Part shown: positions 1-5,156 of the stretch, piece by piece
How the letters are laid out: each line of letters begins with the position of its first letter
Numbering within the stretch: the stretch's first letter is position 1
DNA from: Patescibacteria group bacterium
Lineage (GTDB): Bacteria > Patescibacteriota > Patescibacteriia > UBA2591 > PGYQ01
Reading direction: 5' to 3'
Assembly (NCBI GenBank): GCA_020061725.1
Contig: JAGUXS010000036.1
Coordinates: 1 to 7,090, forward strand
DNA length: 7,090 bases
Notes under the pieces: model-generated
The model's input: only the letters and a program-made list of their open reading frames with translations
Database searches by the model: none
What the model was told of the DNA's origin: nothing
Program-made: the position numbers and the translations under genes

Positions 1-85
1 AATTACAATAATTTAGAACATTGCGGCCTTAATGGGCTTACGCCCAATGAAGCATTATTTTAATAATTAAAAAACCGCCAAAAGT

Positions 86-538
86 GTGTGCCTAAAACAA
101 ACAATCGATACTCAAAAGCAAGCAGTTGCGACATTTAAAGCAACAATTGAGGCAGCGGTAAACGTGCGAAAAGCAGCAATTGACGCGGCTATTCTAACGT
201 TTAGGCAAAGTGTTGATCAGTTAATAACCGCTCGTCGATTAGCGGTTGACGCAACAATAAGCGCGTTTAAGAACGCAAAAATCACAGCTGTTGAAAAGGC
301 AAAAGCCGACTACGCTACGGGTGTTGACTCAAAAACTGTTCACGAAACATTCCGAACTGATATAAAAACGGCTCAGGATAAATTCAAAAACGACCGACAA
401 GCAATTGAGAAACTTTGGGATTTTTTTGAACCGGTTCGCATCGCTCAAAGACAGGCAGTGGATAAAGCCATTGCTGATTTTAAGACAATATTAGAAAAAG
501 CGCGTCAAGATTTGAAAGCAGCATTTGAAATGAAATAA
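86..538 (+). CDS. Alanine-rich amphipathic helical repeat protein, probably N-terminally truncated
   Basis: About 150 residues, almost entirely predicted alpha-helix, rich in Ala, Lys, Arg and Asp with hardly any Gly or Pro. A degenerate repeat recurs with the pattern (K/R)-x-A-(V/I)-D-x-(A/T)-I-x-x-F-(K/R): RKAAIDAAILTFR near residues 28-40, RRLAVDATISAFK near 50-62, and RQAVDKAIADFK near 123-134. It looks like a coiled-coil or apolipoprotein-like rod. The only available start is GTG at 86 with no Shine-Dalgarno, and an in-frame TAA sits at 68-70. No signal peptide is visible, although alanine-rich proteins of this style that I recall from Patescibacteria are usually secreted, so the 5' end may be lost or frameshifted. 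GC is about 45% in the part I counted, well above tyrS, which suggests transfer or a different constraint. Function unknown. Coding is likely because the amino-acid pattern is coherent to the end; the start is unsure. Confidence 0.6.
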   Translation: MCLKQTIDTQKQAVATFKATIEAAVNVRKAAIDAAILTFRQSVDQLITARRLAVDATISAFKNAKITAVEKAKADYATGVDSKTVHETFRTDIKTAQDKFKNDRQAIEKLWDFFEPVRIAQRQAVDKAIADFKTILEKARQDLKAAFEMK

Positions 539-547
539 CCATTTTTG

Positions 548-709
548 ATGTTATTTGGGTTGGTTGTTGGAGTAGTTGAGGTATCAGTTCAAAAAGCGAT
601 TCAATCTCAGTCTACTGCTCCTGTACTCTTGATTTATTCTGTATTTATTGATTTTTCGACAATTGCCGATGAGATACAAGATTTAGAAAAAGTTGAAGTG
701 GCAGAATGA
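548..709 (+). CDS. Possible small hypothetical protein (53 aa)
   Basis: An open frame runs from ATG at 548 to TGA at 707-709, nine bases after the stop of the repeat protein and 39 bases before a strong terminator. That position fits the last gene of a two-gene transcript. The predicted peptide begins MLFGLVVGVVEV and has a second hydrophobic stretch near residues 26-36 (PVLLIYSVFID), then an acidic tail ending EKVEVAE. I recognise no family. There is no Shine-Dalgarno, and an ORF of this length can arise by chance, so it may simply be 3' untranslated sequence or a gene remnant. Confidence 0.28.
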   Translation: MLFGLVVGVVEVSVQKAIQSQSTAPVLLIYSVFIDFSTIADEIQDLEKVEVAE

Positions 710-748
710 TACTGAAATTCAAAAGAAGAATATCACGAAAATAATTAT

Positions 749-776
749 CTAAAATCCGACTTCGGTCGGATTTTAG
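749..776 (+). terminator. Intrinsic terminator with UUCG tetraloop
   Basis: A perfect 12-bp stem (749-760 with 765-776) closes on the extra-stable C-UUCG-G tetraloop at 761-764. The 3' arm contains TTTT and is followed by TTTG, so the U-tract is short but present. It lies behind the repeat protein and the small ORF and probably ends their transcript. The stem is symmetric enough to work on the other strand too, but nothing credible converges on it from the right. Confidence 0.7.
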
Positions 777-777
777 T

Positions 778-807
778 TTGATAAATTTAAAAGGATTGAG
801 TTATATT
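778..807 (+). promoter_or_regulatory. Candidate sigma70-type promoter
   Basis: TTGATA (778-783), an 18-base spacer and TATATT (802-807): each box is one mismatch from consensus. It sits directly behind the 749-776 terminator, the expected place for a new transcription unit. Transcription would begin near 814 and run into a stretch with no convincing gene but with a GC-rich structured island. A 21-codon frame starts at ATG 812, almost on the predicted start site; I see no reason to believe it is translated. AT-rich DNA produces chance promoter matches, hence moderate confidence. Confidence 0.42.
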
Positions 808-928
808 AGATATGACACAAAATAAGAATTTTAATGTCCTTTTAACTAATTTTATAAAAAAAGATTTTAATTTTTAATATAAATGGTTAATTTTAGCTAA
901 CAATTTTCAAATTGCGAATTTTGATTGT
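781..928. other. AT-rich intergenic stretch, no gene seen
   Basis: Hand-counted GC for 781-900 is about 15%, low even for this window. Apart from the candidate promoter at its left edge I see no gene, tRNA or strong hairpin here. It would be the 5' leader of any transcript running into the GC-rich island that follows. Confidence 0.6.
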
Positions 929-1172
929 TCTCGCCTTCAGGGCGGGATGATAGAGCAGAAAACTTTTCTACTCGGGCGCGGCGGGAAGGAAAAAAGGGAT
1001 GTGGTGAAAATAAATTCCTGCCCCGCTCTTGCTTCTTGCCCCGTAGCGAACGCAAAGCTTTTTGCTACTGGGGTTTCGCTACCGCAATTTTTCGTATTTC
1101 GCTTTATGAAATGCGCTGTCAAGGAAAATTTATTTGACTTTTTGTTGGAAATTTCATATGCTAATAATAGCA
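929..1172 (+). other. GC-rich structured island, candidate noncoding RNA or intergenic repeat element
   Basis: GC over 931-1120 is about 50% by hand count, against about 15% just upstream. Three long overlapping frames are open here (two on +, one on -), but none has the codon use of the neighbouring genes, a ribosome site or a family I recognise; openness in many frames follows from the lack of AT-rich stops. Several hairpins are visible: 929-947 (loop TCA), 1039-1047 with 1064-1073, the alternative 1043-1050 with 1075-1082, 1093-1100 with 1108-1115 (loop GCTTTAT), and 1159-1163 with 1168-1172 (loop ATAA). The U-G pairs in the 929-947 and 1093-1115 stems work only for a + strand RNA. It does not match the signatures I know for RNase P RNA, tmRNA, SRP RNA or 6S RNA. 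It could be a structured RNA, a repeat family copy, or residue of transferred DNA. Confidence 0.45.
1134..1162 (+). promoter_or_regulatory. Candidate promoter for the XRE regulator remnant
   Basis: TTGACT (1134-1139), a 17-base spacer and TATGCT (1157-1162) would start transcription near 1169, about 50 bases before the ATG at 1220. A second -10-like TATACT (1211-1216) lies so close to the ATG that it would give a nearly leaderless mRNA. The imperfect inverted repeat GACAT (1198-1202) and ATGTC (1220-1224) brackets that site and could be an operator for autoregulation, as is common for XRE proteins. All of this is inference from short motifs. Confidence 0.3.
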
Positions 1173-1219
1173 AGTAGAAATAGTATCTGTAAAGTCAGAC
1201 ATATTAAAATTATACTATA

Positions 1220-1430
1220 ATGTCAAAACAAAATCTCAACTCTATCGCCAAGAATATAAAGAAATATAGAGCAAAGATGTTTATATCTCAAAATAAGTTG
1301 TCAAAACTTGCCGGAATTACTTTACATACAATCACCAAAATTGAATCATGGGCTATGCCCAATCCGACAATTAAAACTATGGTTAAAATCGCCAGGGTTA
1401 AATGTTTCAATTGATGATTTAATAAAATAA
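1220..1430 (+). pseudogene. XRE-family helix-turn-helix regulator, frameshifted near the 3' end
   Basis: The reading frame from ATG 1220 encodes a Cro/C1-type HTH domain: SQNKLSKLAGITLHTITKIE (residues 23-42) is the classic helix-turn-helix with the conserved Q, the LA-G turn and I-x-x-I-E. PNPTIKTMVKIARV follows, as in small stand-alone XRE repressors. The frame then ends early at TGA 1412-1414 after KCFN. Moving one base after 1399 restores the family ending NVSIDDLIK and a TAA at 1428-1430. Inserting TT at 1399/1400 would give an unbroken ARVLNVSIDDLIK, so a 2-base deletion in a T-run explains the break exactly. W44 also stands where a small residue (usually G) follows IES. The intact protein would be about 70 residues and bind DNA as a dimer. 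Its operator and target are unknown. Only the last turn is lost, so a shortened protein might still fold; a sequencing error is possible. Confidence 0.75.
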
Positions 1431-1453
1431 TTTTTTTTAACCTAACTTTTAAT

Positions 1454-1706
1454 ATGAAAGAAAAATTTGAACAACAATATTCTTCTGAAAAGACATTAAA
1501 TCTGGAACGCGAAAAAATCTATAAAGAACTTGAGAAAAGAGTAGGCAATACCCCGCTTTATAATATCAAAAAAATTGAAATACCAAATGGCAATAAAATT
1601 TTTGCCAAAGAGGAATATTTAAATCCTACCGGTTCTAATTTTGATAGAATTTATATTCATCTCTTTTAAAGAGGCTGAAAAAATATGTGACTATAAAATA
1701 ATTTAA
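1454..1706 (+). pseudogene. N-terminal remnant of a fold-type II PLP-dependent enzyme
   Basis: The frame from ATG 1454 encodes the start of a cysteine synthase/threonine synthase/TrpB-like enzyme: RVGNTPLYNIK (residues 29-39), then IFAKEEYLNPTGSNFDRIY (49-67), matching the VGNTPL and K-x-E-x-x-N-P-x-x-S-x-x-D-R pattern of this superfamily. The frame stops at TAA 1667-1669. Removing one T from the run at 1664-1667 continues as FKEAEKICDYKII to a TAA at 1704-1706, so there is a frameshift, and beyond it the gene is truncated: at most about 83 residues survive of an enzyme normally over 300. The position that usually holds the PLP-binding lysine (S-x-K-D-R) reads Phe (F63). Whether the parent family lacks that lysine or it mutated after decay cannot be told here. 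It is certainly not an active enzyme. It lies 23 bases behind the XRE remnant and 13 bases before tyrS. Confidence 0.75.
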
Positions 1707-1719
1707 TTATAAAATTTTT

Positions 1720-2946
1720 ATGTTAAATAAAATTATTACAGATTCAAAAAAAATAGATGAATTTTTAACACGCGGAGTAGAAAATATTTATCCCAATAAA
1801 GAAGAGTTAAAAAAAATTTTATTGTCTGGTAAAAAATTAAAAATTTATTCAGGAATTGATCCAACCGGCAAATTACACATTGGACACAGTATTGTTCTTA
1901 AAAAATTACGTCAGCTTCAAGATTTGGGACATGAAATAATTGTTTTGATTGGTGATTTTACCGCTACGATCGGCGATCCAACTGATAAAATGGCAACGCG
2001 CAAACCTTTAACAAGAGAAGAAGTGAAAAAAAATACGATTGATTATAAAAAATTAATTGGAAAAATTTTAGATTTTAAAAAATCAAATATCAAAATTTTA
2101 CATAATAAAAAATGGACCAATAAATTAAAATCGGAAGATTTGTTAAAATTAACTTCTTATTTTACGGTTTCTCGTTTGTTAGAGCGTGATATGTTTCAAA
2201 AAAGATTAAAGGCTGGCAAAGAAATCTATGTGCATGAATTTTTATATCCAATATTTCAAGCTTATGACGCAGTTATTATGAATGTTGATATGCAAATTGG
2301 CGGGAATGATCAAATGTTTAATATGTTGGCAGGACGAACGTTAATAAAAAAAATAAAAAAAAAAGAAAAATTTGTTTTAACTGTTAAATTATTAGTTGAC
2401 TCAACCGGTAAAAAAATGGGTAAAACAGAGGGTAATATTGTTAACTTAGATGAAGAACCTAAAAATATGTATGAAAAAATTATGTTATGGCCCGATGATA
2501 TTATTAAAATTGGTTTAGAAATTTGCACTAATATGCCAATGGATGAAGTGATGAAACTATCAGAACAATTAAAAAATAAAAAATTTAATCCACGTAATAT
2601 AAAAATGCGTTTAGCTTTTGAAATTACAAAAATTTATCATGGTAAAGAAGAGGCAAAAAAAGCCGAACAGCATTTTATAAAAGTGATTCAACAAAAACAA
2701 ATTCCAGACAAACTTTCAGAATTTATAGTTTCTGAATCAAAATTAAACGTGATTGATTTGCTTTTTAAAAGTGGATTAGTTCAAAGCAAGAGCGAAGCGC
2801 GAAGATTAATTATTCAAAAAGGAATAAAATTAAATGGCGATATTATTACTCAAGAAAAAGATTTAGAAATTTCAAAAGAGGGGATTATATTACAAAGAGG
2901 AGCGAAGCGATTTATAAAAGTGTTAAAAATAAACAAAAAACACTAA
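1720..2946 (+). CDS. tyrS: Tyrosyl-tRNA synthetase
   Basis: Cytoplasmic class Ic aminoacyl-tRNA synthetase that activates tyrosine with ATP and charges tRNA-Tyr. The 408 residues match the usual length. In order: the active-site strand SGIDPTG (44-50), HIGH motif (53-56) inside KLHIGH, the IGDFTATIGDPTDK loop (77-90) and TRKPLT (93-98) typical of the TyrZ-like branch, the tyrosine-pocket segment QIGGNDQ (192-198), KMSKS loop as KMGKT (232-236), and a C-terminal S4-like RNA-binding domain from about 342 to 401 (VIDLLFKSGLVQSKSEARRL). All catalytic motifs are intact. The ATG at 1720 gives a standard N-terminus. There is no Shine-Dalgarno; a -10-like TATAAA (1708-1713) ends only six bases before the ATG, so the mRNA may be leaderless. 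It appears monocistronic, between pseudogenes and a hairpin at 2990-3031. Confidence 0.97.
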   Translation: MLNKIITDSKKIDEFLTRGVENIYPNKEELKKILLSGKKLKIYSGIDPTGKLHIGHSIVLKKLRQLQDLGHEIIVLIGDFTATIGDPTDKMATRKPLTREEVKKNTIDYKKLIGKILDFKKSNIKILHNKKWTNKLKSEDLLKLTSYFTVSRLLERDMFQKRLKAGKEIYVHEFLYPIFQAYDAVIMNVDMQIGGNDQMFNMLAGRTLIKKIKKKEKFVLTVKLLVDSTGKKMGKTEGNIVNLDEEPKNMYEKIMLWPDDIIKIGLEICTNMPMDEVMKLSEQLKNKKFNPRNIKMRLAFEITKIYHGKEEAKKAEQHFIKVIQQKQIPDKLSEFIVSESKLNVIDLLFKSGLVQSKSEARRLIIQKGIKLNGDIITQEKDLEISKEGIILQRGAKRFIKVLKINKKH

Positions 2947-2989
2947 AATGCTAAAAGTAATAGGCAACCTGTAATCAATAATTATTCAC

Positions 2990-3031
2990 TCCCCCCTGGC
3001 AAATTACTGTTCATATGCTTGTTAGGGGGGG
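2990..3031 (+). terminator. Long C-run/G-run hairpin after tyrS, terminator-like or structured RNA element
   Basis: CCCCCCTGGCAA (2991-3002) pairs with TTGTTAGGGGGG (3019-3030): 12 bp including two G-U pairs, extendable by one more G-U (2990 with 3031), around a 16-base loop. The G-U pairs form only in a + strand transcript; the - strand would have C-A mismatches. It lies 43 bases behind the tyrS stop. A T-rich tract follows only after about 15 bases, so it is not a textbook intrinsic terminator. It may act as a 3' end or RNA-stability element. Confidence 0.45.
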
Positions 3032-3130
3032 TACTAATTACACTTTTATCTTTATTATTTTGCATTTTGAGATTTTATTTATTTTTTTATTACTAGTTAC
3101 TCATTGGGAGCGCTAGTCACATTTTTTATT

Positions 3131-3616
3131 ATGCTTCAAGAAAATTATGGGAAAATTTTAATTGTTTGGAATTTTTCAGAATTTATAAAATATAAAAGAA
3201 GTCAAGGGTGGTATATTTTTATGGCAATAATGACAATTGGATTATTATTATTTGCAATTTTTACTAATAATTTTCTTTTTGCCGTTATTATTATTATATT
3301 TAGCATAATTTTAATCTTGTTTGATTTAAAAGAGCCGATTTTAATAAAATTTCAAATTTTTGAAAGAGGCATTCAAGTGGCGGAAAAATTTTATTTTTGG
3401 AGAGAATTGGAAAATTTTTGGATTATTTATCAAGTTCCAGGAATAAAAAATCTTTATTTTAAATTTCAAAATTTTATCAAGCCAAATCTTACAATTCCTT
3501 TAGAAAATCAAAATCCCGTTAGAATTAGGGAAATTTTATTGAAATATTTAAAAGAAGACTTGGAACAAAAAGATGAATCATTTTCTGATCATTTAGGGAA
3601 AATACTTAAAATTTAA
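3131..3616 (+). CDS. Two-helix membrane protein with conserved-looking C-terminal domain, function unknown
   Basis: 161 residues from the ATG at 3131. A TTG at 3104 would add nine residues but has no Shine-Dalgarno either, and the ATG gives the cleaner N-terminus. Layout: a short soluble start with WNFSEFIKYKRSQGWY (13-28), two transmembrane helices (about 28-45 and 47-64) joined by the short turn TNN, then a cytosolic part of about 95 residues with FERGIQVAEKFYFWRELENF (78-97) and the stretch IPLENQNPVRIREILLKYL (122-140). The alternating strands after the helices followed by a terminal helix suggest a small PH-like (YcxB-style) fold, but this is a guess from pattern. I have an impression of similar short proteins in Patescibacteria, without known function. 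It stands alone between the tyrS hairpin and tRNA-Arg, with an AT-rich hairpin just behind it. Confidence 0.82.
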   Translation: MLQENYGKILIVWNFSEFIKYKRSQGWYIFMAIMTIGLLLFAIFTNNFLFAVIIIIFSIILILFDLKEPILIKFQIFERGIQVAEKFYFWRELENFWIIYQVPGIKNLYFKFQNFIKPNLTIPLENQNPVRIREILLKYLKEDLEQKDESFSDHLGKILKI

Positions 3617-3631
3617 ATTAGTTTTTAGTTT

Positions 3632-3651
3632 TTAAGAAAACTATTTCTTAA
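3632..3651 (+). terminator. AT-rich hairpin, possible terminator
   Basis: TTAAGAAA (3632-3639) and TTTCTTAA (3644-3651) form a perfect 8-bp stem around ACTA, followed by TTTAAAATTTT. It lies 15 bases behind the membrane-protein stop and before tRNA-Arg. The stem is weak (two GC pairs), so its role as a terminator is tentative. Confidence 0.38.
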
Positions 3652-3661
3652 TTTAAAATTT

Positions 3662-3667
3662 TATAAT
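3662..3667 (+). promoter_or_regulatory. -10 box for tRNA-Arg
   Basis: Perfect TATAAT ending 13 bases before the first tRNA base, which places the start site a few bases upstream of the mature 5' end. No good -35 box is visible at 16-18 bases. Confidence 0.5.
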
Positions 3668-3680
3668 TCTGTATTCTCTT

Positions 3681-3752
3681 GCTCTCGTAGCTCAACGGAT
3701 AGAGCGCTGGCTTGCGGAGCCAATAATAGAGGTTCAATTCCTCTCGAGAGCA
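3681..3752 (+). tRNA. tRNA-Arg (anticodon GCG)
   Basis: Full cloverleaf of 72 bases. Acceptor GCTCTCG pairs with CGAGAGC (3745-3751), with discriminator A at 3752. The D-arm GCTC/GAGC has the GGATA loop that carries the arginine identity base A20. The anticodon arm CTGGC/GCCAA has loop TTGCGGA, so the anticodon is GCG at 3714-3716; the outermost stem pair is a C-A mismatch. The T-arm is AGAGG/CCTCT with loop TTCAATT. The 3' CCA is not encoded (ATTA follows), so a CCA-adding enzyme is needed. The loop resembles the standard bacterial CTACGGA loop of tRNA-Arg(ACG) but with G in the wobble position. It would read CGC and CGU without inosine. CGA codons occur in the neighbouring pilB-like gene and need a different tRNA. 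Confidence 0.95.
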
Positions 3753-3983
3753 TTATAATTAATTTTTAGAGAGGAATAATTACAAAAATAACACAAATTG
3801 TCTTTGCATGTACTAGTTTTAATTAATTATTTCAACATCAATGGATGTTTATCATCAAAACAAAAAAGTGGTGAAATATGTTTAGATTAATTCAGAAATA
3901 TCGCACTAGACTACTTGTAAATTTTTTGGCATTGATGTATTCTAAAATAATTAAAAAATTTTTTTAAAATTTTTGCCTATTTT
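3753..3983. other. AT-rich intergenic region, no gene seen
   Basis: Between tRNA-Arg and the ATPase gene I find no gene longer than a few codons. There is a small hairpin (AACATC 3834-3839 with GATGTT 3844-3849, loop AATG) and no convincing promoter. The ATPase frame has an in-frame TAA at 3948-3950, and I see no trace here of the N-terminal domain the ATPase lacks. Confidence 0.6.
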
Positions 3984-5156
3984 ATGTCTACTCAAAATTT
4001 TGAAGGAAAAGAAATAATTATTAATTTGATTGATAATTATCTTGTTCGGGCTGTTGAAGCTAGGGCAAGCGATATTCATATTGAACCTGAAAAAGATTTT
4101 GTTCGTTTTCGTTTTAGAATTGATGGGTTTTTAAAAGAGATAGTCAAAGAACCTTTGCATTTATTATCGGCTTTAATTGCTCGAGTAAAAATTTTAGCTC
4201 AATTAAATATCGCTGAAACAAGAGTACCTCAAGACGGACGTTTCCAAATAAAAATTAAAGACCAAAATTTAGATTTAAGAGTTTCAATTTTTCCAACTCT
4301 TTATGGAGAATGCGCGGTACTTAGAATATTAAATATTAATTCAATTCTTGTTGATTTAGAAAGTTTAGGTATGAACCTTACTCAATTTAAAGAATTTGAA
4401 GCAATAATTAAAAAGCCAAATGGATTAATATTAGTCACTGGACCGACTGGAAGTGGAAAAACAACAACTCTATATTCTATTCTTAATAGTTTAAATACAG
4501 TGGAAAAAAGTATTCTTACCCTAGAAGATCCAATTGAATATCATTTGCCTTTAATTAGACAGTCGCAAATTACTAGGGATTTAACTTTTACAAAAGGGTT
4601 GCATTGTTTACTTCGACAAGATCCGGATATTATTATGGTCGGAGAAATTCGCGGTTTAGAAACAGCTGAAATAGTTGTTCATGCGGCCATGACTGGGCAT
4701 TTAATTTTAAGCACTCTTCATACCAATGATGCGGCAAGCGCTTTGATTCGTTTAATTGATATGAAAGTAGAACCATTTTTAATTTCCTCGTCTATTTTGG
4801 CGGTTATTGCGCAAAGATTAATTAGAAAGAATTGTCCAAATTGCGTAGAAGAATATAAACCCTCTAAAGAAATTATTGAAACTCTTGAATTAGAAAATCA
4901 AAAAGGAATTGTTTTTAAAAAAGGAAAAAAATGTTCTGCTTGTAATTTTACCGGATATAAAGGACGAACAGGAATTTTTGAAATTTTAATTGCGGACGAT
5001 AAAATAAAATCTTTAATTCTTTCTCGCGCTTCTGTTGGAGAGATTCAAAAAAAGGCAAAAGAAAAAGGAATGATTTCTTTAAGGCAACATGGAATAGAAA
5101 AAATTCTTGAAGGCATTACAACTCCGGAAGAAATTTTAAGAGTAACTAAAAAATAA
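3984..5156 (+). CDS. pilB: Type IV pilus / type II secretion assembly ATPase (PilB/GspE family), short form
   Basis: Cytoplasmic hexameric ATPase that powers addition of pilin subunits to a pilus-like fibre at the inner membrane. The second N-terminal domain spans about 10-120 (RASDIHIEP at 27-35, RFRIDG at 43-48, VPQDGRF at 81-87). The motor domain has Walker A GPTGSGKT (153-160), an Asp box around TLEDPIEY (179-186), Walker B DPDIIMVGEIRG (213-224), a His box HAAMTGHLILSTLHTND (233-249), and the zinc-binding cysteines C284, C287, C317 and C320 that mark PilB/GspE rather than the retraction ATPase PilT. At 390 residues it lacks the roughly 150-200-residue N1 (MshEN-type) domain of full-length PilB. 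Walker B ends in G224 where most relatives have Asp (EIRD). The ATG at 3984 is the only start after the in-frame TAA at 3948; no Shine-Dalgarno is visible. No pilC, pilM or pilin genes lie in the window, so PilB is favoured over GspE only by general likelihood. Confidence 0.9.
   Translation: MSTQNFEGKEIIINLIDNYLVRAVEARASDIHIEPEKDFVRFRFRIDGFLKEIVKEPLHLLSALIARVKILAQLNIAETRVPQDGRFQIKIKDQNLDLRVSIFPTLYGECAVLRILNINSILVDLESLGMNLTQFKEFEAIIKKPNGLILVTGPTGSGKTTTLYSILNSLNTVEKSILTLEDPIEYHLPLIRQSQITRDLTFTKGLHCLLRQDPDIIMVGEIRGLETAEIVVHAAMTGHLILSTLHTNDAASALIRLIDMKVEPFLISSSILAVIAQRLIRKNCPNCVEEYKPSKEIIETLELENQKGIVFKKGKKCSACNFTGYKGRTGIFEILIADDKIKSLILSRASVGEIQKKAKEKGMISLRQHGIEKILEGITTPEEILRVTKK

Noticed and set aside
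33..46. TGGGC-TTAC-GCCCA hairpin near the window start
   Set aside because: Only 5 bp, and the T-rich tract starts about ten bases later; too weak to call a terminator of an unseen upstream gene.
812..877. 21-codon frame starting MTQNKNFN behind the candidate promoter
   Set aside because: Too short, nearly pure A/T, and its ATG lies on the predicted transcription start; chance is more likely.
925..1177. Three overlapping open frames of 70-78 codons (two on +, one on -) in the GC-rich island
   Set aside because: They overlap each other, use codons unlike the neighbouring genes, lack ribosome sites and resemble no family I know. Openness in several frames follows from the high GC. Treated as one noncoding island.
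1412..1414. TGA read as glycine (alternative genetic code as in Gracilibacteria)
   Set aside because: Read-through as Gly gives a tail unlike the XRE family, while a one-base shift restores NVSIDDLIK. No internal TGA occurs in the intact genes, so the standard code 11 fits.
2310..2528. 72-codon frame on the - strand within tyrS
   Set aside because: Antisense shadow of a strongly supported tyrS.
3092..3120. Near-direct repeat CTAGTTAC / CTAGTCAC and inverted ACTAG / CTAGT before the membrane protein
   Set aside because: Short and imperfect; no associated mobile-element gene or longer flanking match.
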